Assembly: GCA_008692225.1 (NCBI GenBank)
Contig: VICG01000008.1
Coordinates: 62,001 to 126,000 of the forward strand
Length of the DNA stretch: 64,000 nt
Origin: Monilinia fructicola
Lineage: Eukaryota > Ascomycota > Leotiomycetes > Helotiales > Sclerotiniaceae
Reading direction: 5' to 3'
Below, piece after piece: positions 35,381 through 47,500 of the stretch. The notes under the pieces are model-generated. The model saw only the letters and a program-made list of their open reading frames with translations, was not told where the DNA came from and made no database searches. Each line of letters opens with the position of its first letter. Positions within the stretch are counted from its first letter, which is position 1. The translations under genes were made by a program, and so were the position numbers.

Positions 35381-36227
35381 TAAGTCGTTTATCCTACTTC
35401 TCATCACCCCTCTCATTTAACTAATATTTTTATATTAAAAGCGATCATTTTAACGTATTATTAATTTTACGAAAAATAAATATATGTTTTTTAAATCTTA
35501 ATAAAAGCTTCTATATATAATTACTAATAGATTATAAAAATCTTAAACTTTTGCGATTTCTTTATAAAGAGTAATATAAAATTATAAAAAGTTTCGATTT
35601 TAAATTTATATAAAAATTATATATAAAATTAAATCTTTAAAAAGAACTTAGAGCTTTTAAATAAAAATAGTTAAAAACAATTTATAGATTTTTATAAAAT
35701 TTATTAATTAAGATATACTAAACATGCTATTTAAACTATTTATAATAACTTATAATTAAATTAATAAGTAAATTTAAGTTATTAATTTTCTATTTAAAAG
35801 TTTATTTTTAAAATCTAAGAATTTATATTTAATATTTATTCTAAATAATAATATATTATTAGATTAATTAATTTAATTAAAGTTAGTCTTAAGATTCTTT
35901 AAAAATTAATAAATTATTTTTAATTATTTTCGTTAAATAAATATAATTTTTTTTAGAGATTTTGATTTTGTATAGGATTTATATATAAATCGAAAATTAA
36001 AGTTTTAATCTTTTATAATCTTTTATAATCCTTCATTACTCTTTATAAAAAAATCTTAAAAATTTAAGATCTTTGAAATTTATTAATAATTATATATAAA
36101 AGCTTTAGTTAAAATTTAAAAAATATATATTCATTTTTCGTAAAGTTATTAATACGTTAAAATGGCCGTTTTTGATATAAAATGCTAGTTAAATAAGGGG
36201 GTGGCGAGAAGTAGGGTAGGCGACTTA
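35381..36227. mobile_element. Inverted-repeat element, family 1, copy C
   Basis: 847 bp. The right end is intact (GGTGGCGAGAAGTAGGGTAG then GCGACTTA). The left end shows C-to-T and G-to-A style changes (TAAGTCGTTTATCCTACTTC then TCATCACCCC). Subterminal AAAAGCGATCATTTTA and AAAATGGCCGTTTTTGA match copies A and B. No ORF. Starts exactly where the family-2 copy 3 is cut. Confidence 0.85.
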
Positions 36228-36934
36228 AGATAATACTTTTAAAGAGGCTTAAATAATTTAATTAAACGTTTATAAAATGATTTTAATTCTTTAAGTTAAG
36301 CTAAAAGCTTATATTATATAATAAAATTATTTATTATTATAATAGTCGTTATAGATAAAGTCGATGACGATAAAGCCGACGACCTTATTATATTAATAAA
36401 AGCAATATTACTAGTATAGCTAACGTTATTAATCAAAGCGATATAATTAGTATAACTATAAGTAGAAAGCTTATATAGATTTAATAAAGATTAGTTTACT
36501 ACGATCTACGTTTTCTATTAATTATTATAATTTTAATATATCTTTAAAGTAATTAATGGTCTTAAAAAACGTACGCATTATCTTAGTATCGCTTTATAGT
36601 AGTCTAGAGGATAAGGTTAAGATATGATCTTATAAACTTAGATTAAGAATTAGTAATATATATGTCTTATAGTTAGTGCTATAAGTCTTACGAATTCATT
36701 GTATAATCCCCGTGACTTTTCCTATGATATAAATTAATATGTTTACTAATCCATTTTCGATAAACTAGTGTAATTTAAAATACTTATGAAAGAAGTAATA
36801 AAATTTCATGTTATTTATATATGCCGATGGTTTTGTAAAACATAACATTACATGAAATACCTTCATCACTACCTAGGTAGTCAAAAGTCATAATCATGAT
36901 TCTATAGGGATATGATTAACACTTGAACAATACC
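36228..36934. other. A+T-rich spacer upstream of the HET gene
   Basis: About 700 bp, A+T-rich to about 36700, then mixed. No gene. The HET gene promoter must lie within or beyond this MITE-flanked sequence. Confidence 0.6.
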
Positions 36935-39448
36935 ATGAAGCCGCATCTTCAAATCCCCAACGAGCAAAGAAACTCCAGCATCGAAGCGTACAAAGTTGCT
37001 TTGCGAGACCTGGAGAACGGTATCGCGAGCCAATATGCGGAGGCTCATGCGGATTCTCCTGCAGGTGGGCTGAATCCGCTTTGTGGGTATTGTGCTGCGG
37101 TTGGCGAACGACTCCACGATATATTCCGGGATCCCGACGTGGAAGGCGCAGAGTTGAATCTCGGTGGTGCTAGGGATGCGGCGGGGAATTTGTACCTGGG
37201 GACTTTGGGTGAGGTGTTCGCTCGGGATAATTGTGCGCTTTGTGGGTTGATTCAGCGGCAGTTTTTACGCGCGAATCGTCGGCGGATATACGGTAATGCA
37301 GGGCTGAAGAAGCGAGGGCTGGATGGATTGGCGCTTGTGGATCTTTTGAATTTGGCTTATGGGAATGGGGATGGGGATGGGGTTGAGGAGGAGGATGAAG
37401 AGGAGGAGGAGGGTGGAGGGTGGATTGCTGAGGTTCATTCGCGGAATTTACAGGTCTCTCTCAATACGGTTATTAGTGATGGGGTGCTATCGCTTTGGTG
37501 GCCGGAGAGCACGGTGGATGAAGTGAATGATGAGCCGGCTCAGATTCCTATGATGGCTGCTGATCACGAGGGGGTTTTTTCCCGGGGTGAAACCCTGGAT
37601 ACCATTGCCTCGAGGGGTATGCGGTAGTGAAAGGGATCTTTTTCCATGTTTGCAAATTGTTTTGAATCGTGTCTGCATAATCATGTGAAGTGTCGGGAAG
37701 CGGCGGCGGGGGTTGGGCTAGGCTTTGGACCAGGGAGATTGATTGATATTGAAAAGATGAGAATTGTTCGCGTGGAAATCGATGAGACGCCAATATACTT
37801 TATTCTAAGTTATGTTTGGGGACGTCCTCCCTTTCTTCTTCTCGAGAAGAGCAATGAACACAGATTTTCCACCCCGGGCTTTCTTTCTCGCCAGAAGATA
37901 CCCCAAACGATCTCTGATGCGATTGAGGTCACGAAGCGATTCGGTGTCCGATACTTGTGGGTCGATGCACTGTGCATTGTTCAAGATGATCTGGAGAACA
38001 AGATGCATGAAATTGACAGGATGCACATCATATACGCACAAGCACAGATGACAATCGTTGCAGCCACGGGCGATGGTGCAAATGCTGGATTGTTGAACAT
38101 AGATCCGGTGTTCGTAAAATGATAAGGCGCATTTGATCAGTGGAAAGAGATTCACGACTGATGCGATGGAAATGCGAGAGGTGGTTGAATTTTCAAACGT
38201 GGTTTTCGCGGGGATGGACGTTTCAGGAATTGGTGTTTTCTAAAAGGACCTTGTACTTTACTCCTGAGCGCACTTACTATGCTTGCGAGGAAGGCAGTTG
38301 GAGTGAGGATTTTCCTTTTGATGGAAATATGGTTCCGAGTGAGAGTGAACATATGTTCTTTGATGAAAGTGTGAAGACTGGTTTCGATTTGCGGGAAAAA
38401 TTGAATTCGTTTGAGAACTACAGTTCCATGGTTTCTAGGATGTCTACGAGGCAATTTACTCAAGAGAACGATTGTCTCAATGCTTGTAGGGGTTTATATA
38501 CTGGAGTGTTACTGAAAGGTTTGGGGGGATCTGTGTGTGGATTACCAGCTCTCTGTTTTGAATTTGCACTGGCTTGGCAGCCGGATGGGAATCTTTCCAA
38601 GAGGCGGATCCCTCATAACTCAGAGCATCCTCAATTCCCTTCATGGTCCTGGGCTGCTTGGAATGGGCCGATCGATTATCCGTTTCTCTCTAGTCCGGGA
38701 AAGTGCGGGGTTATATGTGATGTAAGATGGGCTGTATTCGAAGCATATGCGGCATCCATAGCTGGAAAATCACACGGGTACCGCTTTAAGCAAGTCATTC
38801 CACGATCAAAGTCCACACTGCTCCCGAAACAGTCATACCAAAGCATGAGTTCCTGGCATTCCTATTCTTATTTTCCTGATCACCCGCAACTTTGTTCCGA
38901 GTCAAAGATCGGTACTTTGATTGATATCGATACCGAGATGACGAGTGGTAAAATCATGTCCAATAACTTCATAGGTCCAAGCATCTTAATGTTCCAAACA
39001 CGTTCCATCACCTGTCAAATCAAGCCAACATCTCGACCACCACTCTCCCGCCATAAAGACCTCTTGTTCTTCTCCATCTCAAGTAACAATGTGACCATAG
39101 GCGAACTCAAAATTGATTTTGCCACATTCAACAATTTTTCGTGGTTCCAATGTACAACATCTACACGTCGATCTCGACCCCATCACCGTCGATTTGATCT
39201 CCCTATTTGAAATCGACTTTGCTAATCCAGCGATACAGGATCTCTTATGGATGAATGCCAATAGTTCCCGAGGCACCTTCTCGAAAGCATTTATGGCCAT
39301 GATTCAGGAGAGGTGTGATCGCAGCATGAGAGCTGTGATGTGGATTACGTGGGAGGAAGGGGTGGCGAGTCGTATGGCGGTGGGTTATGTTACCGTTGAG
39401 GGATTTGAAGATACTGGGCCTGTGGAGAGGGATATTATTCTTGCTTAG
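36935..39448 (+). CDS. HET-domain (heterokaryon-incompatibility type) protein, frame-broken
   Basis: Protein of the fungal HET family (PF06985), whose members act in self/non-self recognition and programmed cell death. ATG 36935 begins an N-terminal region with the paired Cys (PLCGYCAAV, DNCALCGLI) often seen before HET domains. HET core at 37795-38100: YFILSYVWG, IPQTISDAIEVTKRFGVRYL, WVDALCIVQDD, IYAQAQMTIVAATGDGANAG. Then WFSRGWTFQE and, near 38640, FPSWSWAAWNGPIDYP. Interruptions: in-frame TAG-TGA at 37625-37630 with the same frame resuming after them; one extra A at 38116-38119; one extra A at 38195-38197 (EFS-TWFSRGW); one extra T at 39135-39139. Without the three extra bases the gene has 837 codons. 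The tandem stops could be two opposite shifts or true nonsense. Adjacent to a MITE cluster. Activity is doubtful. Confidence 0.82.
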
Positions 39449-41349
39449 TTGGGGATTGTGATTGTTGTTATTATTATCGTTGATGATGATGATGATGATG
39501 ATAAGGGATTTTATTTACTGTTGTTACGATTTTGGTTATCGTGCTAGGATTGTGGTGTTTGTATAAGTGTAGTAGGTCGAACGCGGATAGGTATCATGTT
39601 GTTGTGTATGAATGCAAAGGCTAATTTTGCCATTACACTTGTATCTTCATTGAACCCTCCATTTTTCTCTTGAAGATCCATGATAAAAAGTACAGTTTGG
39701 CAATTATATCGCTAATTCATTAGTATTCGGGATGTATTCAATGGAGTATATCTATATCTATATCTATATCTATATCTATATCTATATCTATATCTATATC
39801 TATATCTATCTATATCTAAAGATAAATGTACAATCGACAGGCGATCAAATTTGGAGGTAAATCTTAACCTCTGAATAACTAACTCCCTGATGAACTTTTC
39901 AATTTCCCAACACCCCTGGGTAATGTCGAGAAGCAAACCCGCTTAATTAGCCGAAGTATTTCAAACCTAATTACGACTTCTTAATCAGAGACCGTCACGT
40001 CAATTCATTCCAGTCTATTACCCAAACGTGAAATGTATTCAATAAAACACCAGGCTGGATAGTTTATATGGTGTCTACGTTTCTAGAAATAAAGATCAAT
40101 ATAAGGTTCCAGATATTGATATATGAAGGATTTATCCAAGGGTGAAACTGGCATTCCATAATCAATCTTAATAGATCAAACGTAGTGTTGTAAAGAATCT
40201 TCACTGTCACCAACATAATTCTAATGAATATCCAATTTGGTGAATAGAATCCGACGGCTCATTTAGAGGTTTCGCAAAGGCTCCTGTGATGGTTTGACGG
40301 GGTCAATCAAGATTTAGATTCATTATGCTATTGGGCACAGGATCAAGAAGAAAACACAATGCGTGATTGAATGTCCAGTATAACAAATGCTGTCTTCTTG
40401 ATTGCGTTTGGCATGATTGTAGCATATTAAAGGAACAAAACTATTTTTCCATCTACTTGAGTACTTACTTTTATTATCTTCGCACGGTAGTAGATGTACG
40501 GTAGATTCATAAGTTTAAGCTCCAGCTCCAGCTTTTACGCCTGTAACTCCCATAATCCTAAAGAGAAGTGAGGGCTACAGTCATGATAATCATATAGATT
40601 ACAAGTTTATCAATATCGTAAACATAAATGTTGTCGATATGAAAATAAAAACCGAGATTATATCCGCTGTCAATCTGAGCATTTTCTTGTTATCAATATT
40701 CATATTTAAGAACATAAATCCATAAGCCGACATCATAACCACCATCAAATTACTTTAGATCTATAGTTGTTAGTATTAGTGCTCCCCCCTTTTTTACTTC
40801 TCGCTATCAGTTTTATCTCAACGTTTCATTGTTGATTGCTCATTACTAATGATGTTTTCCCAAGACCGCATGTACTCATATCAATGGGATTGATATCCAA
40901 TCTAGGAAGCAATCATTTCTCATTGCAATCCTAAATTTCTATGGTAGGCGAGACATTTTTGTTCTGTTGTTTCTTGAGATGTAGTATTATCGCTGAATTT
41001 ATACATGGGTTGTTTTGGATCGCTAAGCTAAGGTTATGGATTGATTGGTCATCGGTGTGATTTGCGGATGGAGGTTGATATTGGATATTGAATATTGACA
41101 AGAGTATTTTTCGACTGAAAATTATAGGGCTAAGAAGTTGGGGGCGATCTTAACGATGCTCAATGCTTTAAATGAATCAAGTAGCATAAAGTGGAATTAG
41201 AGAAGCCAATAAAATAGTGGTTTAAATTCCCTTTTTAGATAAAAACTTATACATCCGGGTGATGAATTGGACATCCTCAATCTCAAACCAGAGAAAAAAT
41301 ATCACTTCAAACTCTTAACCGCACGTGAATATCTAAGACATCCACAAAC
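39449..41349. other. Intergenic, no gene seen
   Basis: About 1.9 kb separating the HET gene from the convergent DUF4246 gene. Contains one hexanucleotide array (listed). No ORF with a recognisable motif. Confidence 0.6.
39747..39818. repeat. (TATATC)n hexanucleotide array
   Basis: About 12 TATATC units, one shortened. Confidence 0.95.
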
Positions 41350-43681
41350 TCAATGCTCACAGAAAGAATATGTATTCGCCTGCCATTCCCTCCCAGAAGC
41401 CCTCACAAACGTACTACGCTCATCCATCAATTTAACTCTATGCTGATTCGCATCTTCCATAGCCATAGGCAACGCATCTTCATCAGCATTAAAGTGTTCC
41501 TGCACAATCCCTATCAATTCCGTAAATAACTTTCCTTTCTTTGCCGAAAGATCTGCACCCAAACCCTTCTCATTCAAAAGCGCCAGAACCTCAGCGGGGA
41601 TCCTCGCTAAAGCCGCGGTGCGGGAGTCGGCGGTGCTTCCAAGGATGGAATCAACCGACCAGTTCATCTGTTTTGTGGTGGTACGCTGGTTGTTGAGATG
41701 ATGCGTTGCGTGGGGTTCTACGAGCCAGAGTGCGATGAAGCGTCGATGATCGGGTTTTGTGGGGTCTTGGAGACGGAATGATGATACTCTGCGTTGGCTT
41801 TGGTGCGTGTGAGTTTTGCAATCTTTGGATGATGAAAGATATTTGAATACTTACAAGACATTTGAGAATACAAGTAATCTCCCTTAGCGTGTCTCTACGC
41901 TGCCATAGTTTTGGAGACATGGAGAGTTACCACCACCAAGACTTGTTCCGTAAATTTGCTCCAACCAATAATAGACATCCTGTGCAACTTTTACCTGCCT
42001 TTCCAATTCAGAAGATGTCTGCATGCGGAAAAAGAGATCGCTGGATGTTACGTTTACGCTATCAACGTAGTAAAGCGCAGTGCCGCAAATGTGCTCATTC
42101 ATTTGTCCTTCGACCTTGAGAATATATCAGTGCTAGATTCTTTCATGAATGGTTCTAGGGAATTGCATTTACATGCCAGTCGCCCGTGTGAAATTCTGGT
42201 TTTTCTGGTGTGAGCTCAATCGAAGCCATTTTTACGATGGCTTGAAGACCAGAGTCTCGGAATTTCTCTGCGAGGAGCTTCTTCGGTTCCCGAGCATACT
42301 TTATGTTTTTGAATGAAGGCTCCGGAATTGCAGGTCTGCGTGACTGTACCCAAGTCTTATAGATCTCCTCCTCCTCATTAGCTTCCTCATCGTCAGTGTC
42401 TTCAATATTTATGTCGTCTTCAGAATCATGATTTTCATGGTTTTGAACATGCCCTTCCTTCGCTTGATCGATCTCTTTATTAGCAACTTTTTTTTGAATC
42501 TCAAAGGAGCCGAAGGAACCCAATTATCTCCATTTTCGTCGCTATCATGAAGTTAAAACTGTCATATGATTATCTCAAAAATTGAAGGTGTTCCTACTCT
42601 GGGTCATCAGGGTATGGAAACCGAGACGTGATTCTTCCAGCTCCGTCATTCTCATCGTCGTCTGTAGTAAAGGCAATGCATTGATCCCACAAAGGAAGCG
42701 AAGTTTCAATCAACTTTTCAATCGTGCGATAGATTTCACGGAACTTTATTGGATGAAGGTTGTTGATTCAGCTCGTAAATTTGACCGTGCAATCATCTTG
42801 GAAAGCGACATTCGCTGGCAGCCATTGGTAAGTATCTGACCAGGATGTTTTGGACACAACCTCAGATACTACACTGCTATAGTGGGACCTGAGTAGTCCC
42901 CATCGTGGAGTAATGTTTTGATTCATTTTTGTAATGATGTTACCCTTTCCAGCCCATCTTTCAACGGCATCATCCATTCCAACAAGTTCATCTTTAAAAA
43001 CCGTGGTAGTTCCGTATACTAATGGGGACATTGAAGGATGTACCAAGTCCTGAACCATTTCATTAGAATTTGGATGCCAGTCTTGTTTCGAAGACTGATC
43101 AGCTTTGAGCGTCTCGAAGGCTTTACGTAAAGAATTGTGGAGGTGGGTAGAGACCAAGTTGTCTGCTTTCGCAATGGATGCGCATGCATCGAGTGTAGGA
43201 ATAATGCCAGTCTCTTCATAATACTTTGCTTTTCTTCGAAGCTCCTTGACACACTTTCAGACAAGTGAGTATAAGGAAGAAAATTATTTCGATAATGACT
43301 TACATAATCAAAGCTACCCTCACTCAAAATGCCAGTTAGTGGCTTGAGACGGCCGGACATATGGTCATGGCGTAATGTCACCTCATTCTTACAGTTCCAG
43401 GACTGCATGTTATCACGGATCGCTAGCTCCCAGAAGTTTTCATCTGGGATGGCTAAAGCTTCTTCGCGCCATCTAGACACAATTGCCTCATCGAATATTT
43501 TCTTGTGCCATTCCTCCTTGTCCGTAAGCCTGTCCATGATATTCATCATAGCAAGTTCTCGAATGGGAGGTATATTAAATTTGGCAGCCCAACAGCTGCC
43601 ATGAGCTCCTACCGGATATTGTCCGTCGCCATGCCATGAGAGGTGGCGTAAGGGAAGACCGAGGCCTGGATAATCGGGCAT
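41350..43681 (-). CDS. DUF4246 family protein, five exons, with one frameshift and two in-frame stops
   Basis: Fungal protein of the DUF4246 family (PF14033), function unknown. Exons 43681-43304, 43253-42598, 42541-42173, 42114-41855, 41797-41350, with introns of 50-58 nt having GT..AG ends and phases that agree. Start MPDYPGLGLPLRHLSW. Recognisable blocks are NFWELAIRDNM, INNLHPIKFR, SGLQAIVKMASIELTPEKPE, GQMNEHICGTALYYVDS, GRLLVFSN, and HRRFIALWLVEPH. Defects: TGA at 42768-42770 just before INNLHP; one A probably missing from an eight-A run (42488-42495 on plus strand); TAA at 41884-41886 just before GRLLVF. Corrected length is about 703 residues, normal for the family. Two stops that are not simple homopolymer slips make a real pseudogene more plausible here than for the other broken genes. 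Confidence 0.82.
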
Positions 43682-44554
43682 GGCCAATGGGTTTGTGACA
43701 AGATATATATCTGGGTTATTTCAATTGAAAACGTAGTAGATAGATTCGCAACAGACTGAAATGTAAAAGTAAAATCACACAAAGGAATATGATATAGAAT
43801 TGAAGACTCCGCGTGTGTGATAATGATGTTTGGTAGTTAAACTACTACGAAGGTTCTTAGCGAGCTTTGTATCTCGAGCTCAGTCAATGAACTAGGGTTA
43901 GTTCTACAGAATAGATTCATTGAATGAAAAGAAGTCCTTTAATCCATGATATCACGTCTACTCTGCCTAATGATATGAAATGAATACAGTTAGCTCTTTA
44001 CTATTTGGCTACATCGTTTACATTGATATAACCAACGACGGAGACTTCCTAATGTGGATATACATAGTAAAAGGGGGGTGATTGCAAATTGAAGCTAACT
44101 ATATTCATAATAGTGTAGACAGTAGAGTGAGTCTACCTAGTAATTTCATCCCCATTTCAATATTCTGTTACCCTCATGCTTGTCGACCCATAATTATATC
44201 AAAGCTTTGTTTGACCTTTTACTGGTTTTGGATAGGATACCTAAAATTGCTACTAATATTAATCTAATCACGTGGAGTAAGATTATCACATCACAAGACC
44301 ATATTGTAATCAAAAATCACCTGCATTCGACAGCCCTGGAGACATATGCTTTGTTTAAAAGTAATAAGTCTCTTTGATTGTTCTCCTACTTATGTTTTCC
44401 AACTCGTCAATTTCTCTTCTCGTCTCAATTATACATCCACTCTGCCGAACACATTTCTTTCTTCTCGCTTCCACTAATTCCTGGTCATCATCGAATGTCT
44501 GGAAAGACCATGGATTCAGCATAGTTCAAATCTCTCCCATTTCACCACAATTTT
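43682..44554. other. Intergenic, no gene seen
   Basis: About 870 bp between two minus-strand genes: 5' flank of the DUF4246 gene and 3' flank of PAN3. No supported coding sequence. Confidence 0.6.
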
Positions 44555-47500
44555 CTAAAAGCCTCTCTTTGGCGGCTTCTGTAAATCTCCCCAAGCCGCA
44601 GCAATCTGTTTCTTTATCTCCTTGTAAGAAACAATAAAGCTACTCTCTCCATCTCTACTCGTCAACTGAATTCTTTCCTCTGATCCCGCATCCAATTTAT
44701 TCAAACATTTCAACACCCAGGCCATATCAGTGACCGGTCTTCCCTCGGCATCAACTTGGTGAAAGACATAATCTCTGAACAATTTCAATATATATCTATC
44801 CCCATTTTCACTCCACATTGGATCATTATCAAACTCATATCGCTCATTGATATTGCCCAATTTAGTCATCAATCGTACGAGCCGGGCATTTTCGAGCTCG
44901 CGACATAGATCAGAGGTTAATTCGTCATTGGCTTGTAGGGAGCTATCAAAGACACTTGCCATACGACCAGAGATACCTCGCATGAATGTCTGTAGATCTT
45001 TGGTTTCGGTAGGGGAAGGTGGTGTAAGAAGCCATCTAATGGTGTCGGCGAGCTCTGCAGAGTAATTTCGGACGACAGTGTCGACGTGAGTTTGTATCAC
45101 TTGAGCGTTGGTATGGGGTGTGATTGATGCATTGCCCGTAGCTAGAGATAACATTAGGATACCAAACAAGTTTAGATCTTCATCTTGAAGTTCTTTTATT
45201 GGGCGTTGCTGATCGTATTGAAGGATATCGAATACAGAACACGCATTTAGCCGAATTCGATTCTTTTCGGTAAGGATAACTTTGCTCAAATGCATGCATC
45301 GCACAGCAAGTTTATGATCATGTACGGCCTTGATGGCTATAGTAATTTGTACAATATATGCCCATAGAGTTTCTTCGGAAACCCGAGAGCCACGATTTCC
45401 ATATCGGTGTGTGCTTGTCGGCGGAAAATGTACCTCTGAAAGAGGTTTTGAAAGTGGGTGATAATTTGTGACGATTATTAAGGAGCTACCATCATTGAAT
45501 TGACGAGTAGTAAAAGCATCAATAAACGATACTACGCCTGCACAATTGATTTTATTCCACTCTTTAACAGCTCGGATAGCTTTTTCATTGGTTAGGTGAA
45601 ATCCTATCATGAGTTAATGCTGAATCAAGAATATTAGATTAGATCTTTCCAACCTTCCAGTCTTCGTAAACAGTAATGTTTTCCATTCTTCACCGATATG
45701 GCCTTATATACCCAACTTGGATATCCGAAAACAGCAGCACTCCTGATTGGAGATGTATCTAGAGCGACTAATGAATGGTACGAGCCTGGAATACTCGGAA
45801 GGGTAGCATCTTATCAAGTTAGTATCATATTCGCCATCGCAGTCCTTAAACTTACTTGGCATTACCTGAAGAGAAGCTTCGGATTTTCTCTGAAGTTCCT
45901 CACGCAGCCTATCAGGCAGAAATAGATCGTGAATGGACCTTTGGTAAGCTGTCAAGTCTTCCTTGTGTGGACCAATTGGAGCATAAAAGTGATAGTTCAA
46001 TGGAAGCTGAACGTTAAAGCTCTGTTGTTGTTGATAGAATCCTGATCCACCTGATGTCAAACTGCTAAGGTCATCTGAATAAGGATTGGGAAAAGCGTTT
46101 GAAATCGCTTGAGAGACGCCTGGCATCGTAAAAGTACCATAAGGAAGCTCATTGGTACCATTAGTGGGGATCTTGACTAGAATTAGCACGTAATCCAGTT
46201 CAGTGTACTTTATGCCATTCTTGGATGTATAAACTGTAGTTAAACATTCAGATGCTGTTCAAAGTAGTGCTTACATTCTGAGAGGGGTCATAAGTCTGAG
46301 TAAACTCTCTTGATGTTGGATTAAATTGAGGTATTCCTGGGTCGAGTTGGGGAGTCGGCGTGGCAGAACCGCTCGCAAGTTTTCGAGGTGTGAATGGGGC
46401 TGCATTAACAGCTTGGGAAGTGATTGAAGATGCTTTATTAGTCGCAGGTATAGCTGCTGGTGTGAATGAAGGAGAATCGACGTTTAATGTCTTTTTGGGC
46501 CTATCATTGTCAGAGTCAGTTTTGGACAATGAAGAATGTCGGGCGAGCCGCCTTTGCCGTCTTGATTGTCGACGAGGTTGCAGATTCGGGCCATCAATAT
46601 TATCTTGAAATCTGCCATTTCTAGGAGACAATGGAACTTCGGTACTTGACTCGGATCCTTGTCGCTTATGTGTTGAAAGAGACTTAAACGATCGTCCAAT
46701 CATCCCAGATGGAACATGGAAACTTGGTTCAATATTGGAAGAAACCGGGAAAGTGGGAAGAGCTGGGGGGAGACGACGAGCTGGGATAACTGGAGCAGTT
46801 GAAACGTTCTGGTGTCTCGGGAAAATGAGAGCACTAGAATCATCGCGAGATCCTGGTACAATAGGAGCCCTCAAATCATTGAGAAGTCTTAGGAAACTAG
46901 AAGGGAGAACGTTGATGGATGTATCTTCAAATGTTCCAGAAGCTTTTGCGGGAGGCTGTGGTTGACTTATCATTCGTAGCTGTTTCTTCTTTCGTGGTGT
47001 AGTGTCTAATTCGGATGAATCGGGTAGCTGATGATTTTCATCTAATACCGAATAAATTGTTCCACTCTCGAAGCATGTTGGAGTGTCAGCCGAAATTGAG
47101 CCTCGCGTAGACCCTCGATGATTTTTGCGAGTTTTTTTCAATATATTGGATACCACAGGTTGATTTTGAACATTCGGGAAATCCTCTTCTTCTTGATCGA
47201 TATCTCCATCTTCATCTCCGTCTTTATCTCCGTCTTTGTTATGTCCAGAATTGGCCCAGGATAATCGTTGACTCAAAGAACGACGAATGCTTCTTGCTGT
47301 CTCCATACTGCCAATGTTTGTTGTTATGGGTTGTACAAAAGGTTATTGTCCAACGAAGACACGACGAGAACCTATCCGGTACGTAGGAGCCGGCAGGTGC
47401 CAACAAGACCACGGTAAGAACAGTATGGGCAGTAGCACCTCCACAACCATCCAAACATAGCAGGAACCACGTAAATGGAAGGAATATTGACCAGAAAAGC

